From: an uncultured Aquimarina sp.
GTDB taxonomy: Bacteria > Bacteroidota > Bacteroidia > Flavobacteriales > Flavobacteriaceae
Assembly (NCBI GenBank): GCA_947492105.1
Contig: CANLMN010000022.1
Span: 1 to 64,000, forward strand
Reading direction: 5' to 3'
Length of the DNA stretch: 64,000 nucleotides
Shown: piece after piece, positions 8,115-17,665 of the stretch
Position numbering within the stretch: the first letter of the stretch is position 1
Layout: each line of letters starts with the position of its first letter
Notes under the pieces: model-generated
The model's input: only the letters and a program-made list of their open reading frames with translations
The model's database searches: none
Told to the model about the DNA's origin: nothing
Program-made: the position numbers and the translations under genes

Positions 8115-9449
8115 CTAGTGTTCTTCCATGTATTCTTTGATCTTTCGTTTCTCCCAATCTTTTCCCAGAAATATTTTGGGGCCAAAAACGTTAGCTGCAT
8201 GTAGTGCTACCCCAGCACCCCAACCGGTCATTGAGAATAAAAACCACAAGTATCCAGGACTTGTAATTAGATTAAAAATGGCTAAGGCGGGAATAATGAT
8301 ACAATAGGCGCTTAGGTGCATGTAAAATGATTTAATTTCCTTGATATGCTCTTGCGCTTTTTTATAGCGCTCTGCATTGGTATCTAATTTCATAGTTTTT
8401 AGTTCTTCTTCGGTTACTACGATAACTTTTTTGGTTAATATGGGGAGTTTTGCAATAAAACTTGTAGCACTTTTATAAACAGAGAATTCTCTTTTGGTTA
8501 ATTGCCTGTAGCGCTCTTTGATATTCGTTAGGCCAAAACCACTACTGGTTCCTAATACTTCTTTGGGTTGTAAGTTGTTTTCTACAACAAGACATCCATC
8601 TGCCTCATAAATTTTGATATGCAATGGTTGGTCTTGCATTACAATATTATGCTTCACAGTATTTTCTAGGACAATTTGGAGTGATAATGGGACTATTTTT
8701 GCATGAGGATCACTTGCTTCTTTTGGAAGCTCCAAGGTTATACTGTTTTCGAATCTCATTTGCAGTAGTGATATATAGGTTTTGGCAAATTTTAATTCTT
8801 CATCAACAGAAACAAGATTTTTGTTTTTTTGCTCTAAGACATATCTATAAATTTTGGACAAAGAGGTGGTGAATTTCTCGGCCATTTTTGGGTTTTCGCT
8901 AATAAGTGATGTTAGGACATTCAAGCTATTGAATAAAAAATGTGGATCTAATTGACTTTTGAGCGCATCATATTTTGCAGAGGCAGTACCAGCAATAATT
9001 TTTTGTTCCTCTACTTTCTTTTCTTGTAATGCTTTATAAAACCCAAGAGCATGATAAAAGAGCGAAATAACTGTAGTAAAAAGTAATCCAAATAGATAAT
9101 TATGGGCACGCTCTTTCTCAAAAAATGTAAACAAATCTAAGTGGTTGCTAATAATGGTCTCATCTATAATTCTACAGAGTAGTAATCCAGCTAGTGTTAC
9201 AATGATAGTACCACTAATACCAACAAACATTTTTTTGAGACCATCTTTCTCCCAAGACAACCGAGCGTTCAGTATATCAAAGAACCAGATGTTCAAAAAA
9301 GTCAATACGCAAGAATACATTAAAGTGACACCCCATGCTTTTACAGATAGTAAATATTCGACATGAAATCCATTAAAAATGTACTGTATCACCTGTACAA
9401 TGATCGTAGTAAGAATGATTAGTCGTAGTGTTTTTTTGATGTTATTCAT
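8115..9449 (-). CDS. LytS/YehU-type sensor histidine kinase with C-terminal 2TM domain
   Basis: Membrane sensor kinase of the His_kinase (LytS/AlgZ) class. About four N-terminal transmembrane helices (residues 10-135) precede the DPHFLFNSLNVL phospho-acceptor box near residue 170 and a HATPase domain with a VLENTVKHN N-box and a SSGFGLTNIKERY G-box. Residues from about 350 onward are a 2TM domain ending KIKEYMEEH. Such kinases normally phosphorylate a LytTR-type regulator, but no response regulator is encoded beside it, so its partner must be elsewhere. A GTG at 9461 is an alternative start; ATG 9449 is preferred. Confidence 0.9.
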   Translation of the reverse strand: MNNIKKTLRLIILTTIIVQVIQYIFNGFHVEYLLSVKAWGVTLMYSCVLTFLNIWFFDILNARLSWEKDGLKKMFVGISGTIIVTLAGLLLCRIIDETIISNHLDLFTFFEKERAHNYLFGLLFTTVISLFYHALGFYKALQEKKVEEQKIIAGTASAKYDALKSQLDPHFLFNSLNVLTSLISENPKMAEKFTTSLSKIYRYVLEQKNKNLVSVDEELKFAKTYISLLQMRFENSITLELPKEASDPHAKIVPLSLQIVLENTVKHNIVMQDQPLHIKIYEADGCLVVENNLQPKEVLGTSSGFGLTNIKERYRQLTKREFSVYKSATSFIAKLPILTKKVIVVTEEELKTMKLDTNAERYKKAQEHIKEIKSFYMHLSAYCIIIPALAIFNLITSPGYLWFLFSMTGWGAGVALHAANVFGPKIFLGKDWEKRKIKEYMEEH

Positions 9450-9570
9450 GGTATTTGTCACTTACAGGGTGTCTATTGTGAGTCGCAAAAGCGGTTTTGT
9501 TGAATTATAGAATATCATGTTTAAGCAAATCTCCATTTTTTGGATATTATAATGCTGTATCAGAATTCAA

Positions 9571-9640
9571 AATAAATCCATGACAGTAATACAGGATCAA
9601 AAAGAAGTTGTATTCATTTAGCGAACAACATGGATTTATT
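9571..9640. repeat. 12-bp inverted repeat in a short gap
   Basis: AATAAATCCATG (9571-9582) is mirrored by CATGGATTTATT (9629-9640) around a 46-nt spacer, just downstream of the TPR gene. It could be a weak terminator or a regulatory site; there is no T tract. Confidence 0.35.
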
Positions 9641-9649
9641 CAATCGTTG

Positions 9650-10276
9650 CTATTTTGAATCACATTTTTTTACAAGCATTGCCGTACGGTCTTTGCCCCA
9701 ATTTGGATAAAAAGGTACCGATTCTTTTTCATTTTTGAAAAGTGTTAATGCTTTTTTCAAATCAGGACAGAATTGCATCGGATCCTTACCGAAAAATTTT
9801 GCTCCACCCATTTTCCATTCAGCGTAACTGGATATGACTCTCGGGTTATCAGGAGCCATAGCTAGTGCCTTTTGATAGATACCTTCTATTTTGGGAGATA
9901 GTGTAGCGCCCAAGGTGCTGGGGTCCGTAATCATTTTTGAAGTGTTCAGCAATGCTTCTAGAACTAATATTTCTACATTATTGATAGAAAGACTCCTGGC
10001 TTCGTTTAAATGTTCTTGAGCTTTCTCAAGAAGGGCAACTATAGGCTTTTTGTCTTTCATGCTAAAACTAGTTACAATATTTACTTGAGCGGCACTATAA
10101 TATGGAATCCAATTATCTTTTTCTGCTTTGGCAATACGTTCAAAAAGATTTACTGCTTCTTGAGGTTTTTGCGAGCTCCAAAGATCAAAGGCTTTTTTCA
10201 TTCCGGATTCATAAGGAGATTGTGCACTCAGAATTCCTGTAAATAAAGCGATACACAATGTGATTAAAATTTTCAT
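9650..10276 (-). CDS. Secreted TPR-like protein of unknown function
   Basis: A 208-aa protein with a cleavable signal peptide (MKILITLCIALFTGILSAQ). The mature part is helical with tetratricopeptide-like spacing (A-LWSSQKPQEAVNLFERIAKAEKDN near 30-55; AMAPDNPRVISSYAEW near 145-160). TPR folds mediate protein contacts, here in the periplasm. No catalytic motif is seen. It lies between the kinase and a family C repeat, transcribed like both neighbours, and probably has its own promoter. The specific role is unknown. Confidence 0.7.
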   Translation of the reverse strand: MKILITLCIALFTGILSAQSPYESGMKKAFDLWSSQKPQEAVNLFERIAKAEKDNWIPYYSAAQVNIVTSFSMKDKKPIVALLEKAQEHLNEARSLSINNVEILVLEALLNTSKMITDPSTLGATLSPKIEGIYQKALAMAPDNPRVISSYAEWKMGGAKFFGKDPMQFCPDLKKALTLFKNEKESVPFYPNWGKDRTAMLVKKCDSK

Positions 10277-10425
10277 AAGTATTTGTTGTTTTTTAAAGTT
10301 TTATCAAATATCCATGGTTCTATTTGTCAGAAGAATTCTATCTGACCCAATTGTAGATTTTGTAGGCTGAATTGTGATTTTTGGAATCAATTAGTAGGGT
10401 GTTCTTTGATGGGGGAGAGAATTAG

Positions 10426-10585
10426 TACCATTTATCCTTTGAGTTTACTGGGATAAAATTTTCTTTTTTCGCCTCAGCTCCGGTATAAAAATAAACCGTA
10501 ACTAAGACTATATTTGATTTTCCTGTTGAAGCTGAAACAAAAAAACTTAATCTTTCTTTCCGGTAAATTCAAACAACAAATGGTA
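10426..10585 (+). repeat. Family C palindromic repeat, full copy
   Basis: Starts TACCATTTATCC and ends ACAAATGGTA. TACTGGGATAAAA near the left is mirrored by TTTCTTTCCGGTAAA near the right. Inside, CAGCTCCGG and GAAGCTGAAAC form a second hairpin arm. It occupies most of the 354-bp gap between the TPR gene and the TonB receptor; nothing else is seen in the gap. Confidence 0.8.
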
Positions 10586-10630
10586 TAAAATTCATATTGT
10601 AGTATTTATACAAAGTCTAACTGTTATAGA

Positions 10631-12784
10631 TTACAAGGTATTCAATTGGTTTTCTTTTTTGTCCTTGCTTAGCGTCCAGAAGAATCCTAGGATAATGAAA
10701 CGATTTGCGTTTGGTGTAATCGCTCTACGATCAAAAATGCCATCGGCATTTGGAGTATCAGCATATTGATAGCCAAATGTATTACTGAAGTTAGGAACAT
10801 TAGTGATCGATAGAAAAAGGATTTTTTGCGCACTCATCAGATAGGCCCAGTTAAAACTTAAATTCTGAAAATTCTGTGTTTTTTGGTTTTGAAAACTAGC
10901 AGTATTCGGATTGTTGTAGGGCCTACCGGATGCAAAAGTATAAGTAAGCCCCATTTGGGATCTCCAGTTTTCGATCCAATATTTGGTTACTAACGAAAGA
11001 TTATGTGTAGTAGCGAAATTAGGAGTTGCCGTTTCTGGGAAATTTTGATGATTTCTTTGAGTATCCAAGTACGAATAACTAGCCCAATATTCTAAGTTTT
11101 TGATACTCTGATTGTCTCTCCAAAAAAAATCTAAGCCAGAGGCTTCTCCAAATCCCGTATTATTATACTGACTATCAAATGCTGGTCTTTGGGTATTGTA
11201 TTTCAGTAGTCTAGTATAGTTTTTGTGATACCCCTCTATTCGTAAGGTTCTTCCATCATATTGATAGGAATAATTGAGGATATAATTGGTGGCTTTTTGT
11301 TGTGTTATACTAGTATCAAATTTCAAGACATCTTGATTAGGAGTTTGGTAAAAATCACCGTAGGATGCGGATAACTGGGATTTTGCTCCAGTTTTGAGGG
11401 CCAAAGAGATTCTAGGTGCTACATGACTTTCATCCAGTAGGTGATTATGTATTGCTCTAATTCCTGCTTTGAGGGCTAGGTTTTTGCTAAAAAAGAGTTC
11501 GCTTTCTGCAAAAGCGGCATTATTGTTATGGATGTAATCGTTTCTAAAATTTAGATCTTCTGTAAGTATGACGTTTTCTCTAAAATTATTCAAGAATTGT
11601 TCGACACCAAAATGTAGTTTAATACGGTTACTAAAGCGCTTACGTACTTTGAGTTTTAGATGTCCACTTGTAACCTCATCTCTGATCTTGATATCATCAA
11701 TTCCAATAGTATTTTTGTCATTAGCGATACTTGCTCCGGTACTTAGTGTCCAGTCCCTTCCCAAATCACCTTTGTAGGATATGTTACTATAAGTATTACG
11801 ATTGATAAGATCAAAATGGGTACCTTGTGTGTTGATATCTGGTTGGATTAATGCAAAATCAGTATTACTATAAGCTCCATAGACTTTGAGTAGTCCTTTT
11901 TTGAACTGTCTACGATATACAAGTTCGCTTGATAGGGATTCATACGGTTTTTTCCATGTAATATTCTGCTTGATGATTTCTTGATAGGGTGCTAAATTGA
12001 TGTAAAAAGCATTGGCACTCAGGGAGCTTTTTTTCCATTTTTTGGTATGACTACCTCCCAATCCGACAGACAAGAATTGCAAATCTGTTTTTTCTTTAGC
12101 AGCTTCTCCTGTGGTGTTCAATAGGAGTACACTGGAGAGTGCATCTCCATATTCTGCGCTATAACCACCAGTAGAAAAACTAATACCATCAAATAAAAAA
12201 GGAGAGAAGCGACCCCTTGTAGGAATGCCGTTAGAGGTAGCCAAAAAAGGTTGAAAAACGCGTAAACCGTCTATGTATATATTAGATTCGTTAGCGTCTC
12301 CTCCACGTACAAATAGGCGACCATCTTCTGCATTGGTACTCGTACCAGGTAGTGTCTGGAAGGCACCAATAATATCTCCAGCAGCACCCGCTGTGGTAAC
12401 GATGTCCAAAGGTTTTAGTGCCGTGGCCCTGCTATTGTCTCCTGCGGTAAAAGTACTAGAATTGAGCATTACAGTTCCTAATGAATTTATATCATCTCTT
12501 AATTTAATTTTCAGATTATGCATATGGAGGACATCCAACGAAAGGTTTTGGGTCTCAAAAGCGATATAAGAAATCACTAGAGTTTGTAAACCCGTCAGAT
12601 CAGTAGTAAAAGAGAACTGCCCTTGATCATCACTGGAGCTCCCATCATAGCTGCCATCGAGATAGATATTGGCTCCAATAATAGGATTTTCTTTGGTGTC
12701 TGTAACGATTCCCCTAATCGTTGTTTGCCCAAAACTACCGGCAGATACAAGGAGAAATAGTATTAAAAAACTAATTTTTGACAT
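10631..12784 (-). CDS. TonB-dependent outer-membrane receptor with carboxypeptidase-like domain
   Basis: Outer-membrane active transporter or signalling receptor energised by TonB. The 717-aa protein has a signal peptide (cleaved after FGQ), a CarboxypepD_reg-like beta domain (about 22-105, TTIRGIVTDTKENPIIGANIYLD), a plug domain with the QTLPGTSTNAEDGRLFVRGGD segment near 150, and a C-terminal barrel rich in alternating aromatic residues. It is single, without a SusD partner, and shorter than polysaccharide SusC proteins, so siderophore, metal or small-ligand uptake is more likely than glycans; the ligand cannot be told. A family C repeat sits just past its 3' end. Confidence 0.9.
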   Translation of the reverse strand: MSKISFLILFLLVSAGSFGQTTIRGIVTDTKENPIIGANIYLDGSYDGSSSDDQGQFSFTTDLTGLQTLVISYIAFETQNLSLDVLHMHNLKIKLRDDINSLGTVMLNSSTFTAGDNSRATALKPLDIVTTAGAAGDIIGAFQTLPGTSTNAEDGRLFVRGGDANESNIYIDGLRVFQPFLATSNGIPTRGRFSPFLFDGISFSTGGYSAEYGDALSSVLLLNTTGEAAKEKTDLQFLSVGLGGSHTKKWKKSSLSANAFYINLAPYQEIIKQNITWKKPYESLSSELVYRRQFKKGLLKVYGAYSNTDFALIQPDINTQGTHFDLINRNTYSNISYKGDLGRDWTLSTGASIANDKNTIGIDDIKIRDEVTSGHLKLKVRKRFSNRIKLHFGVEQFLNNFRENVILTEDLNFRNDYIHNNNAAFAESELFFSKNLALKAGIRAIHNHLLDESHVAPRISLALKTGAKSQLSASYGDFYQTPNQDVLKFDTSITQQKATNYILNYSYQYDGRTLRIEGYHKNYTRLLKYNTQRPAFDSQYNNTGFGEASGLDFFWRDNQSIKNLEYWASYSYLDTQRNHQNFPETATPNFATTHNLSLVTKYWIENWRSQMGLTYTFASGRPYNNPNTASFQNQKTQNFQNLSFNWAYLMSAQKILFLSITNVPNFSNTFGYQYADTPNADGIFDRRAITPNANRFIILGFFWTLSKDKKENQLNTL

Positions 12785-12968
12785 AATTACGATGTTTTAG
12801 AGGTCAAAAATGCAGCGTTTCGTCTGTTTTTAGAAAAGAGAAGTGCCGAACTGTCAAATAATAGGGATCAGTTGTTTGGAGTTCATAGCATTTTGAAGCT
12901 TGAATTTGAATAAAAAAGAAATCAAAAAATATGTGCAGATCTAGTCTGTTGTTTTATATTTTTTTGAT

Positions 12969-14120
12969 TTATGAAAGTATTTTCTTTATTCTACCAAATA
13001 GTGCTTTGATGAATGGTCGTTTGGGCATGCTCAGTATAATTTGGAGATCCTCAGTAAAAGAGGTTTCTTCATCCAGAAATTTAAAAATCTGGGATACTTT
13101 TCCATTTCGAAACATACTACTGAATAGAGAGCCCCCTTTTTCATTATGTTTAGCTAATATATCGAGTAGTAGTACATCATAGAACCAGAATTTGTTGCGT
13201 TTTGCAAAGCGATGTAATGGTTTTTTTGTTTTTAGGAAAGTAGTAAGTGCTGCTGTTTTTTTTGTTGCATTACGAAAAGTATATCCAGTACTAGCCTTGG
13301 TCCAACCTCCGGCCGTTCCTATATGTAATACATTTTTGGTGTTTTTGGTGTAGAATATATGGCTTGTCATTGGGATAACCCCATGTTCTTTTTCTAATAT
13401 CTCGTAGTCTGTGATATTTTTTTCTTGTAAATAGGTTGCTATTGCCGCTTCATATTCGTTATTTTTTAATAACTCTTTAGAAAACAAGGTGTATTCTAGC
13501 AGAGCTTCTGTGGGTGAGGTAGGGAGTACGTACATGAACCGAGTATTCCCTTTTTGTGGAATATCAAAATCCATGAAGGTTGCTACATCTTGATCAAAAG
13601 CGGGAGTTTTGGAGCGGATAAACCAACCCAAAAAGTGTTGCTTAATCAGTGGGTACGTTGGATCATTGTGATAGTCATGATCCAGTATTATACTATTGAA
13701 TACTTTTTGGGCGTAATAAGTCTGTTTTTTGGTTACAACAGTTGCTTCGGTACCTTGGTCTTTGATAGCAATTAATGTGTCCTGTACAAAAGTGATATTC
13801 GTTTGTGTTTCTAGTAGATCCCAAATATATGTATAGAAGTCCTTGCTATGTACTTTTTTATAGATATAGGGGGCTATCATACTTTGTTTGGTATGATTGG
13901 GGCTCGCAAAAAGGATATGATGCCATTTTTTACTAATAATAGGCTCCCATAGATCTGCCTCTTTTTCCCAATAACACCAAATATGATCCGTGATGGTTTT
14001 GTGCGCTTTGTCAATAATTAGGATTTCGCTTTTGCTAAAAAAAGGATCATGTGCCATGCGATAGGCAAGCATCAATCCAGAAGCTCCAGCTCCTGATATG
14101 ATATAGTCATAGTGTTTCAT
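12969..14120 (-). CDS. crtY: Lycopene beta-cyclase
   Basis: FAD/NAD-dependent enzyme that converts the psi ends of lycopene to beta-ionone rings, giving beta-carotene for zeaxanthin-type carotenoids typical of marine flavobacteria. An N-terminal dinucleotide fold (YDYIISGAGASGLMLAYRM) is followed by the DHIWCYWE motif near residue 50 characteristic of CrtY and the THIGTAGG-like LHIGTAGGWTKASTGYTF segment near 275. Length (383 aa) matches the family. The rest of the carotenoid cluster is not nearby, so it is a stand-alone gene. ATG 14120 is chosen over the upstream in-frame start at 14138 because MKHYDY begins the Rossmann strand. Confidence 0.93.
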   Translation of the reverse strand: MKHYDYIISGAGASGLMLAYRMAHDPFFSKSEILIIDKAHKTITDHIWCYWEKEADLWEPIISKKWHHILFASPNHTKQSMIAPYIYKKVHSKDFYTYIWDLLETQTNITFVQDTLIAIKDQGTEATVVTKKQTYYAQKVFNSIILDHDYHNDPTYPLIKQHFLGWFIRSKTPAFDQDVATFMDFDIPQKGNTRFMYVLPTSPTEALLEYTLFSKELLKNNEYEAAIATYLQEKNITDYEILEKEHGVIPMTSHIFYTKNTKNVLHIGTAGGWTKASTGYTFRNATKKTAALTTFLKTKKPLHRFAKRNKFWFYDVLLLDILAKHNEKGGSLFSSMFRNGKVSQIFKFLDEETSFTEDLQIILSMPKRPFIKALFGRIKKILS

Positions 14121-14348
14121 GAATAGAAATAAAAGCAAGCAAAAAATATAGCCTAATTATAAAGATATACAAAGCTAGTATAGTAAAGACTTAATTTTTT
14201 CTCTTTTCTACACGCTGTTAATGATAAGGTGGTCCCAACAGTGTGTTTTTTGTACTTTATCACAATGCTATGCCTTTATTAAAAGACAAAAATTGAGTAA
14301 AAAGGGCATTTTTATAGTGAATTAGCAAAAATTAATGCCTTCTAGATA

Positions 14349-15641
14349 TTACACCCGATCTATGACTTCCTTACTCTTAAAAGGACGAATAATTAAACGC
14401 GAAGCTTTGTCAAAATTAATATAATTATATACCCAATTAAACAAGGTTACAAATCGATTCCGAAATCCAACTAAGAACCAAATATGAATAAACATCCATA
14501 TAAACCATGCAAAAAAGCCACCAAAGCGAAATTTACCCAAATCTACGACGGCTTTGTTACGACCAATAGTAGCCATAGAGCCCTTGTCTAGATACTTGAA
14601 AGGAAGCATTTCTTTTCCGTTGAGATGACGTTTTAGGTTTTTGACCAAATGATTTCCTTGTTGTATCGCAGGTTGTGCCACCATTGGATGTCCTCTAGGA
14701 TACTCTTCGGTCTCCATTAAGGCGATATCACCCAAAGCAAAAATAGCTTCATAGCCTTCGATCTGATTAAAACGATTTACTTTATACCGGTTAGCTCTAG
14801 GCACTAGAGCATCTGCTTTGAGACCTTCTGGAGGGGCCCCAGTTACACCAGCTGACCATACAAAGGTTCCTGTTTCTAAGGTAAGTCCAGTGTTGGTAGA
14901 AACGATACAATCCTCATAATTGGTAACCTGTGTATTTAAATGAATATTAACTCCAAGATCTCGTAAAAATTTATCTGCCTTAGAAGACGCTTTTTCACTC
15001 ATAGGTGGTAATACACGACTAGCACCTTCAATCAGATGTACCTTCATGATACTGAAATCCATATCGGGATAATCCCGTTGCAATACATTATTTTTGAGTT
15101 CCGCTATCCCGCCAGCCAGTTCTACACCAGTAGGACCTGCTCCTGCAATTACAAAGTTTAAGAGTTGTTTCTTTTGTTGGGGATCAGTAGTGATCACGGC
15201 CTGCTCCAAATTTTCGAGCATTAGACTACGCAAATTTAAAGCCTGCGGAAGACTTTTCATTCGCATCGCTTTGGCTTCGATATTGGTATTACCAAAGAAA
15301 TTAGTTTTGGCGCCAGTAGCGATGACCAAATAATCGTACTCAATACTACCAATTCCTGTGTGAACTTTTTTATTCGCTGGATCAATACGCGTAACCTCCG
15401 TCATACGGAAATAGGTGTTTTTTCCACGTTTTACGATTTTTCGTAAAGGATATGCAATGGAATCTGGTTCTAGAGATGAGGTAGAAACCTGATAGAGTAA
15501 TGGTTGAAAAGTATGGTAGTTCTGACGATCTAATAATACAAGTTGTACATCTTCATGAACCATTTTTCTAGCAAGCGCTACGCCAGCAAAACCACCACCA
15601 ATTATTACAAGTCGAGGGAGATTACTAAAAGGAATATTCAT
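14349..15641 (-). CDS. ndh: Type II NADH:quinone oxidoreductase (NDH-2)
   Basis: Single-subunit flavoenzyme that passes electrons from NADH to the quinone pool without pumping protons. Two dinucleotide folds are visible: VIIGGGFAGVALA at the start for FAD and FVIAGAGPTGVELAGGIAEL near 165 for NADH. Conserved ALGDIA and AQPAIQQG blocks follow. The C-terminus (about 365-405) is hydrophobic and should anchor it to the membrane. The apparent upstream start at 15662 is a TTG; ATG 15641 (MNIPFSN) is more likely. It is transcribed alone; together with cydAB it offers a non-pumping route from NADH to a bd oxidase. Confidence 0.92.
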   Translation of the reverse strand: MNIPFSNLPRLVIIGGGFAGVALARKMVHEDVQLVLLDRQNYHTFQPLLYQVSTSSLEPDSIAYPLRKIVKRGKNTYFRMTEVTRIDPANKKVHTGIGSIEYDYLVIATGAKTNFFGNTNIEAKAMRMKSLPQALNLRSLMLENLEQAVITTDPQQKKQLLNFVIAGAGPTGVELAGGIAELKNNVLQRDYPDMDFSIMKVHLIEGASRVLPPMSEKASSKADKFLRDLGVNIHLNTQVTNYEDCIVSTNTGLTLETGTFVWSAGVTGAPPEGLKADALVPRANRYKVNRFNQIEGYEAIFALGDIALMETEEYPRGHPMVAQPAIQQGNHLVKNLKRHLNGKEMLPFKYLDKGSMATIGRNKAVVDLGKFRFGGFFAWFIWMFIHIWFLVGFRNRFVTLFNWVYNYINFDKASRLIIRPFKSKEVIDRV

Positions 15642-15836
15642 AGGGGTCTTATTGAGGTGCAAAGATAACTTTTTAACTCAAAAACTCATAATAATCCTGT
15701 GCCATATTATATGCCTAGTTTAGGGAATAACGTTTTTGGTGCGTGTTTTTAACACCAAATTGAATGGTCTGTAAGGTGATAGACTATAAATTTTGTTTGT
15801 TTAAGCTATTCCTCTTTTTATCTGAGCAAAATGGTA

Positions 15837-17324
15837 TTACGGTTGTTTTGCAGTTAGTTGTTTGATTTTAATACTCAAAGCGGCAAATAGTAGTGTGGTA
15901 AAAGGGCTCAGCCAATTAAAAAAAGCGTAGAGCGCATAATCTGCAACAGGTACTCCTAATACACCACTTTGATACGCACCGCAGGTGTTATATGGTATGA
16001 GTACGGAGGTTACAGTCCCCGAATCTTCTAACGTTCTACTTAGGTTTTCTGGAGCTAAACCTTTGTCTCGATAGGCTTTGGCAAACATACGTCCTGGTAC
16101 GACGATTGCCAAATATTGATCACTTGCAGTGGCATTTAGTGCCAAACAGGTGCAAACAGTACTAGCAAAAAGTCCAAAAACAGAATCAAAGAGATTCAGT
16201 AGCGCTTGACTAATTCTTGCCAAAGCACCAATAGCATCCATGACACCTCCAAAAACCATGGCGCAGATAATAAGCCAGATTGTACCTAACATTCCGTTCA
16301 TTCCACCAGAGGTAAATAAATCATTTAATTCTGCACTGGTTGTCGTAACACTACTAGCCACGGTAATAGCAGTCATAACCCCCTTATAAGCGCTATTGAA
16401 TGTGAAACTCTCAGCTCCAGCAATACTTACGACAATATCGGGTTGTGCAATGATTGCGGTAATGCCTCCCAGTAAGGTTCCTGCTAATAAAGCGATGAGT
16501 GGAGATGTTTTTTTAATAATTAAACCGATAACAATAACAGGTACGATAAATAACCAAGGAGTAATAGTAAAAGCATTAGCTATAGCAGTAAGTTTATCTG
16601 CTATATCTGGTACTCCAGAAGTATCTAAATTGAGTCCAATTATGACGAAGATGATCAAGGTGACTATAATGGTTGGGATTGTTGTTAATGTCATGTATTT
16701 GATATGCGAAAAAAGTTCGCCACCTGCCATTGCTGGTGCTAGGTTAGTGGTATCGGATAGGGGAGACATTTTGTCTCCAAAATAAGCACCAGAGATTACC
16801 GCACCCGCTGTCATACCGAGAGAAATACCGAGGGTTTCACCAATTCCAATAAGAGCAATTCCAACGGTAGCAGAGGTGGTCCAAGAGCTCCCAGTGGCAA
16901 TCGAGATAATGGCACAAATAATAACAGAGGCAGCCAAGAAAATAGTGGGGTTCAGGAGTTGTAGCCCGTAGTAGATCATCGTAGGGATGATGCCGCTAAT
17001 GAGCCATGTGCCAGATAATGCACCAACCATAAGTAATATGAGAAGTGCTCCTGTGGTTGATTGTATGTTTTTTGCAACCTCCTCCATCATTTTTTTATAG
17101 GAAACTTTGTTGAAAAAACCGACTATAGCGGCAACTGCCGCGCCAAGAAGTAAGATAAACTGATTACTACCACTCAGGGCATCATCTCCAAATACAAAGG
17201 TGACATTGTAAAATAACATCCCAACTAGTGCAAAAATAGGAATTAAGGCTTCCCAAATATTTAGTTCTCTGTTGATAACAATATCTTTTTCTGTTTCTGA
17301 AGTATTCGTGTCGTTGTTTTGCAT
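15837..17324 (-). CDS. Na+/H+ antiporter, NhaC family
   Basis: A 495-aa polytopic membrane protein with about 12 helices. NhaC family marks include GSSWTTSATVGIALIGIGE near 145-165, GAVISGAYFGDKMSPLSDTTNLAP near 175-200, and EDSGTVTSVLIPYNTCGAYQSGVLG near 430-455. Members exchange external protons or sodium and some carry malate/lactate, so the substrate is inferred. Sodium cycling suits a marine organism. No operon partner; a methyltransferase-like remnant lies upstream of its promoter. Confidence 0.88.
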   Translation of the reverse strand: MQNNDTNTSETEKDIVINRELNIWEALIPIFALVGMLFYNVTFVFGDDALSGSNQFILLLGAAVAAIVGFFNKVSYKKMMEEVAKNIQSTTGALLILLMVGALSGTWLISGIIPTMIYYGLQLLNPTIFLAASVIICAIISIATGSSWTTSATVGIALIGIGETLGISLGMTAGAVISGAYFGDKMSPLSDTTNLAPAMAGGELFSHIKYMTLTTIPTIIVTLIIFVIIGLNLDTSGVPDIADKLTAIANAFTITPWLFIVPVIVIGLIIKKTSPLIALLAGTLLGGITAIIAQPDIVVSIAGAESFTFNSAYKGVMTAITVASSVTTTSAELNDLFTSGGMNGMLGTIWLIICAMVFGGVMDAIGALARISQALLNLFDSVFGLFASTVCTCLALNATASDQYLAIVVPGRMFAKAYRDKGLAPENLSRTLEDSGTVTSVLIPYNTCGAYQSGVLGVPVADYALYAFFNWLSPFTTLLFAALSIKIKQLTAKQP

Positions 17325-17413
17325 AGTAAGATCTAATAATATAGAGTATAATGTTACGATACTATTCTAACAAACCCAAAAGCTTTGGCTTTTGTTAACA
17401 TCGTCGAAGGTGT

Positions 17414-17593
17414 TCAAACTACTTGAGTATAGTATTTTTTTCTTGCAAACAAGAGAAGAGAATCATTGAGGTCAAATTCTTGATATTCTTCTATGGCAAT
17501 AATTTCAAAATAATTTTGATACATTTTAGTAAGTGTTGCCTTACTGCGATAATTAACAAAAAGGCCTTTGTCAACTTTAGAATCTTTATCTTT
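17414..17593 (-). pseudogene. Remnant resembling the C-terminus of a SAM-dependent methyltransferase
   Basis: An open frame of about 59 codons between an in-frame TAG (17594-17596) and TGA (17414-17416) reads GLFVNYRSKATLTKMYQ followed by YFEIIAIEEYQEF and a DSLLLFARKK end. This resembles the last strands of class I methyltransferases, but there is no SAM-binding part and no good start codon except an internal ATG. It fills the 341-bp gap upstream of the antiporter and is probably a decayed gene end. Identification is tentative. Confidence 0.4.
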
Positions 17594-17665
17594 CTAAAAA
17601 GAATAACAAACTTGCTGTTTTACAAAAATTGAGCAGAACTGTTAAAATCAGCATTTATAGAACTT

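Noticed and set aside
17423-17632. 69-codon plus-strand frame
   Set aside because: It runs antisense to the methyltransferase-like remnant, whose frame has far better protein character.
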